Source of the DNA: Streptomyces sp. SDr-06
GTDB taxonomy: Bacteria; Actinomycetota; Actinomycetes; Streptomycetales; Streptomycetaceae
DNA: 64,000 bases
Assembly: GCF_003324565.1 (NCBI RefSeq)
Contig: NZ_QOLA01000009.1
Span: 186,001-250,000 of the forward strand
Direction of reading: 5' to 3'
A program made the translations under genes and the position numbers. The first letter of the stretch is position 1; every line of letters starts with the position of its first letter. A model generated the notes under the pieces. The model worked only from the letters and a program-made list of their open reading frames with translations. It did no database searches and had not been told where the DNA came from. Of this stretch, positions 61,569 through 64,000 are shown one piece after another.

Positions 61569-62390
61569 TTGCAAGCCGGGCACGAAGACGTCATGGCGGT
61601 CTGCGCCGACGCGGAGGCATTGCTGCGGGCGGGCCGCACCAGCGAGGCCCGCAAGGCCGCGCGGGCCGCGCTGTACGCGGACGGGCCGGACCCCCGCCTC
61701 TACGCGCTGCTCGGCCGCGCGCACGCCGCCGACGGCGGCGAGGAGCACACCGAGCGCGCCGAGGCCGTCTTCCGCGAGGGCCTCGCCACCTTCCCCGACG
61801 ACCCGGTGCTGCTGGCGGCCCACGCGGCCGCCTTCGGACCCGAACCCGCCGCGGAATCAGGGCAGTCGGCGCCTTCGGCGAGGGTGCAGCGCCACGACGC
61901 GCGTCTCGTGCTGGCCGTCGTGGGACATCCGGCCGGCGCGGCCCAGCAGGCCTGCGCCCAGGCCCAGGCGCACCCCGCCGACGACCGGACCGCCGTCCTC
62001 GCCGAGACCCTCACCGCGCTCGCCCGTCCCGCGCGGGCCCCGCTGCGGCTCCTGGTACGGGCGCCGCTGACGGCCGGGTCGGCCTGCTGGCTGTGGTTCG
62101 CGGGCTGGCTGCTCGCCGTGGCCGCCCTGCACCTGCCGGTGGCTGCGGCGCTGCCCGCGCTGCTGGGACCGTCCCTGTTCCCGCTGCTGTACGGAGCGCT
62201 GCGCGCGGCCCGCCGCCGGGCGCTCGGCCGCACCCCGGTCGCGCCGCCGGTGCCGTCGCCCTACGCCGCGTTTCCCACGCTGCCGCGGGTCCCTCCGTAC
62301 ACCCTGCGCGAGAAGGCGACCGCGGCCGTGGTGCTCGGCCTGGTCGCCCTCGCGCTCGTGTCCTTCGCCGGCTACCTCGCGCGGCGGTAG
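61569..62390 (+). CDS. TPR-like membrane protein
   Basis: A 273-residue protein. The N-terminal 115 residues form TPR-like helices (DAEALLRAGRTSEARKAARA, YALLGRAHAADGGEEHTERA, EAVFREGLATFPDDPVLLAA). Three hydrophobic helices follow: WLWFAGWLLAVAALHLPVA, ALLGPSLFPLLYGALRA and AAVVLGLVALALVSFAGYL. Start is uncertain: TTG 61569 has GGGGA upstream; ATG 61593 is eight codons later. Function unknown. Its end overlaps the DUF2087 gene by 19 bases in convergent orientation. Confidence 0.75.
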   Translation: MQAGHEDVMAVCADAEALLRAGRTSEARKAARAALYADGPDPRLYALLGRAHAADGGEEHTERAEAVFREGLATFPDDPVLLAAHAAAFGPEPAAESGQSAPSARVQRHDARLVLAVVGHPAGAAQQACAQAQAHPADDRTAVLAETLTALARPARAPLRLLVRAPLTAGSACWLWFAGWLLAVAALHLPVAAALPALLGPSLFPLLYGALRAARRRALGRTPVAPPVPSPYAAFPTLPRVPPYTLREKATAAVVLGLVALALVSFAGYLARR

Positions 62391-62647
62391 CTGCCGCCGT
62401 CCCGGGTGCGGGCGAGGTGGCCGCCGGTCACCAGGAAGCGGCGCAGCGCCGGGAAGTCGTCGTGCACGGTGAGCAGCGCGTCGTTCACCTCGCGCTCGCT
62501 GTAGTCCCGCTCCCGGTCGAAGAGCGTCTCGGAGAGATGGGCGAGCAGCTGCTCACGCCGGGCGGTCCTGCGGGGGATCGCGTTCAGACGTCCCTGGGTG
62601 AAGAGGGCGCCGACGGAGGATCGGCCGGTGGCCGCGTTCTCGGACAT
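62372..62647 (-). CDS. DUF2087-domain protein
   Basis: A 91-residue protein. RLNAIPRRTARREQLLAHLS, LFDRERDYSEREVNDALLTV and DDFPALRRFLVTGGHLARTR give the DUF2087 pattern, a small winged-helix-like fold found alone or attached to ArsR-type regulators. It may bind DNA, but this is unproven. ATG 62647 is chosen as a family-length start; the frame is open to 62710. Confidence 0.85.
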   Translation of the reverse strand: MSENAATGRSSVGALFTQGRLNAIPRRTARREQLLAHLSETLFDRERDYSEREVNDALLTVHDDFPALRRFLVTGGHLARTRDGGSYRRAR

Positions 62648-62712
62648 ACGGGCAGCCTCGTGCACCGGGGCCGGTCCGGCAACGCATTTTGCGGCGCCGG
62701 TACCCGCCAAGG

Positions 62713-63321
62713 TCAGGCCGCCTTGATCGCGGAGATGTCGAAGGTGAGCTTCACCTTGTCGCTGACCATGACGCCGCCGGTCTCCAGCGCGGCGTTCCAG
62801 GTCAGGCCCCAGTCCGAGCGCAGGATCTCGGCGCCGCCCTCGAAGCCGACGCGCTGGTTGCCGTAGGGGTCGGTGGCCGTGCCGTTGAACTCCAGGTCGA
62901 TGGCGAGCGGCCGGGTGACGTCCTTGATCGTCAGATCGCCGATCATCCGGTACTTGTCGCCGCCCAGCGCCAGGGCCTCGGTCGAGCGGAAGGTCATGGC
63001 CGGGAACCGCTCGGCGTCGAAGAAGTCGGGGCCGCGCAGGTGGGCGTCGCGGTCGGCGATGCCGGTGTCGACGCTGGCGATCTTGACGTCGATGGTCGCG
63101 GCGGAGGCGGCCGGGTTCGCGCCGTCGAGGGTCAGGGTGCCCTCGTGCTCGGCGAACGAGCCGCGCACGTTGGTGACCATGGCGTGCCGGACGGTGAAGC
63201 CGATGCTGCTGTGCGCCGGGTCGATCGTGTACGTGCCGCTGAGGGCGGCCAGCGCCGGGTCGACCTCGACGGCGGCGGGCGCGGTGGCGGTGACGGTGTT
63301 CTTGCGGCCGAAGAGACCCAT
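62713..63321 (-). CDS. YceI-family lipid-binding protein
   Basis: A 202-residue lipocalin-like protein. GTYTIDPAHSSIGFTVRHAM, FAEHEGTLTLDGANP, DAHLRGPDFFDAERFPAMTF and DLTIKDVTRPLAIDLEF are the YceI marks. Members bind isoprenoids or amides in a beta-barrel pocket. No signal peptide is seen. AAGGAGCAGG precedes ATG 63321. On the same strand, TTGAAA then, 17 bases on, TACCGT (within 63387-63416) form a possible promoter. Confidence 0.93.
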   Translation of the reverse strand: MGLFGRKNTVTATAPAAVEVDPALAALSGTYTIDPAHSSIGFTVRHAMVTNVRGSFAEHEGTLTLDGANPAASAATIDVKIASVDTGIADRDAHLRGPDFFDAERFPAMTFRSTEALALGGDKYRMIGDLTIKDVTRPLAIDLEFNGTATDPYGNQRVGFEGGAEILRSDWGLTWNAALETGGVMVSDKVKLTFDISAIKAA

Positions 63322-63476
63322 GACCTGCTCCTTGGGGGACGCGCTCCGGCCGTGCGCCGAAGCGGTTTAATGTTCAACGAGATTCACGGTAGACCTATTC
63401 CGTTCGGTTTTCAACTACTTCGACGCCGGTCGCTTCCCCGGCCCCGGCGAGAGCCCCGCCGGACCCGCGGCCGGCC

Positions 63477-64000
63477 TCAGGCGCGGGGTGGCAGCGGGGC
63501 CGGGCCCAGGGTCGTCGTGCCCGGGGCGGCACGGTGGCCGAGGCCGGTGCGATAGGCGTCCAGGGCCGCTTCGGTCCGCCCGCCGCGCCGCAGGAGGTCG
63601 CCGAGCAGCAGGCACAGGTCGGCCAGGTCGCCGCTCGCCCCGCTGTGCTCCAGGAGCCGCAGCGCGGTGACGTAGTGCTCCTCCGCGGCCCCGGTCTCGC
63701 CCCGCTCCTCGCGGATCAGGCCGAGCAGCCGGTGCGCGCCGCCCGCGTGCACCGCGCCGTGCTGGTCGCCGAGCTCGGTGAGCGGCGTCAGGAGGGCCAT
63801 CGCCTCCTCGTGTCGCCCTCGGCGCCGCAGCACGTCCGCCAGCTCCACCTCCACCTGCGCGGTGAACAGCGCGGCCCGCTTGGCCGCCAGCATGTCCCGC
63901 GCGGTACGCAACTCCCTCTCGGCCAGCGCGAGTTCGCCGTCCTGGGCGTAGACGTAGCCGCGCATCCAGTGGCAGTGCGCGAGGTCGGTGCGCAGCCGCA
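63477..64000 (-). CDS. TPR-repeat protein, C-terminal part (runs off the window)
   Basis: The frame is open from the window edge to a stop at 63477-63479, about 173 codons. It contains TPR helices: RGYVYAQDGELALAERELRT, ADVLRRRGRHEEAMALLTPL, HRLLGLIREERGETGAAEEH and DLCLLLGDLLRRGGRTEAAL. It looks like the end of a tetratricopeptide regulator such as a helix-turn-helix or AfsR/MalT-like protein, which are common in Streptomyces. The N-terminus lies beyond the right edge. Confidence 0.75.
   Translation of the reverse strand, partial: RLRTDLAHCHWMRGYVYAQDGELALAERELRTARDMLAAKRAALFTAQVEVELADVLRRRGRHEEAMALLTPLTELGDQHGAVHAGGAHRLLGLIREERGETGAAEEHYVTALRLLEHSGASGDLADLCLLLGDLLRRGGRTEAALDAYRTGLGHRAAPGTTTLGPAPLPPRA

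Noticed and set aside
58352..61654. 1100-codon minus-strand frame across cimA and the next gene
   Set aside because: Shadow frame; low complexity, no conserved motif, and both plus-strand genes are well supported.
1..64000. CRISPR arrays, insertion sequences or phage genes
   Set aside because: No spaced identical direct repeats of CRISPR size, no transposase or integrase motifs, and no terminal inverted repeats were seen.

Overview
This is a chromosomal window from a Streptomyces-type actinomycete. The evidence is very high GC with strongly GC-biased third codon positions, frequent GTG/TTG starts, several probably leaderless genes, and a gene order (gatCAB, ilvBNC-serA, leuB-ilvE, cimA) typical of the conserved Streptomyces chromosome core. 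No tRNA, rRNA, CRISPR array, insertion sequence or phage gene was seen.

Layout. 1-4.3 kb: the C-terminal end of an EAL-domain protein, then gatC-gatA-(79-aa protein)-gatB for the Asp/Glu-tRNA amidotransferase. Two intergenic stretches (188-738 and 4296-4887) hold related repeats and no genes. 4.9-8.6 kb: a Tat-exported phospholipase C, a lipoprotein and a secreted crystallin-like protein. 9.1-15.6 kb: an ABC export operon (adaptor, ATPase, permease), an MMPL transporter and a GNAT acetyltransferase. 15.7-23.4 kb: a membrane protein, a large ATP-binding LuxR regulator, a sorbosone-dehydrogenase-like lipoprotein, an aldo/keto reductase and a 2-hydroxyacid dehydrogenase. 23.7-32.3 kb: a membrane GGDEF/EAL protein (cdgC type), then ilvB-ilvN-ilvC behind a clear attenuator, and serA. 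32.4-37.1 kb: a TetR gene, a PucR-type regulator and the proline catabolism pair. 37.2-46.4 kb: a nitroreductase, an AAC(2')-like acetyltransferase, a second phospholipase C, a PadR pair, an MDR reductase, two LysR regulators and a DHA2-type exporter. 46.5-50.9 kb: a 42-aa protein, a purple-acid-phosphatase-like enzyme, leuB and ilvE. 51.0-58.1 kb: an NCS1 permease, a urease-like ureAB-ureC pair, agmatine deiminase, TetR and an MHS transporter. 58.4-64 kb: cimA, two membrane proteins, a DUF2087 protein, a YceI protein and a truncated TPR protein.

Functional themes. Branched-chain amino acid synthesis runs through the window (ilvBNC, leuB, ilvE, cimA); ilvB and cimA each follow a terminator-type leader. 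Phosphate scavenging is a second theme: two secreted phospholipases C and an exported phosphatase, two of them with PHO-box-like direct repeats. c-di-GMP signalling appears twice.

The most interesting locus is 50998-56689. An orphan urease-like enzyme keeps every nickel ligand but has lost the flap cysteine and has a shortened substrate loop. It sits directly upstream of agmatine deiminase, no maturation genes are visible, and two matching palindromes control the divergent promoters. I propose, as inference only, that it hydrolyses a substituted urea such as N-carbamoylputrescine.
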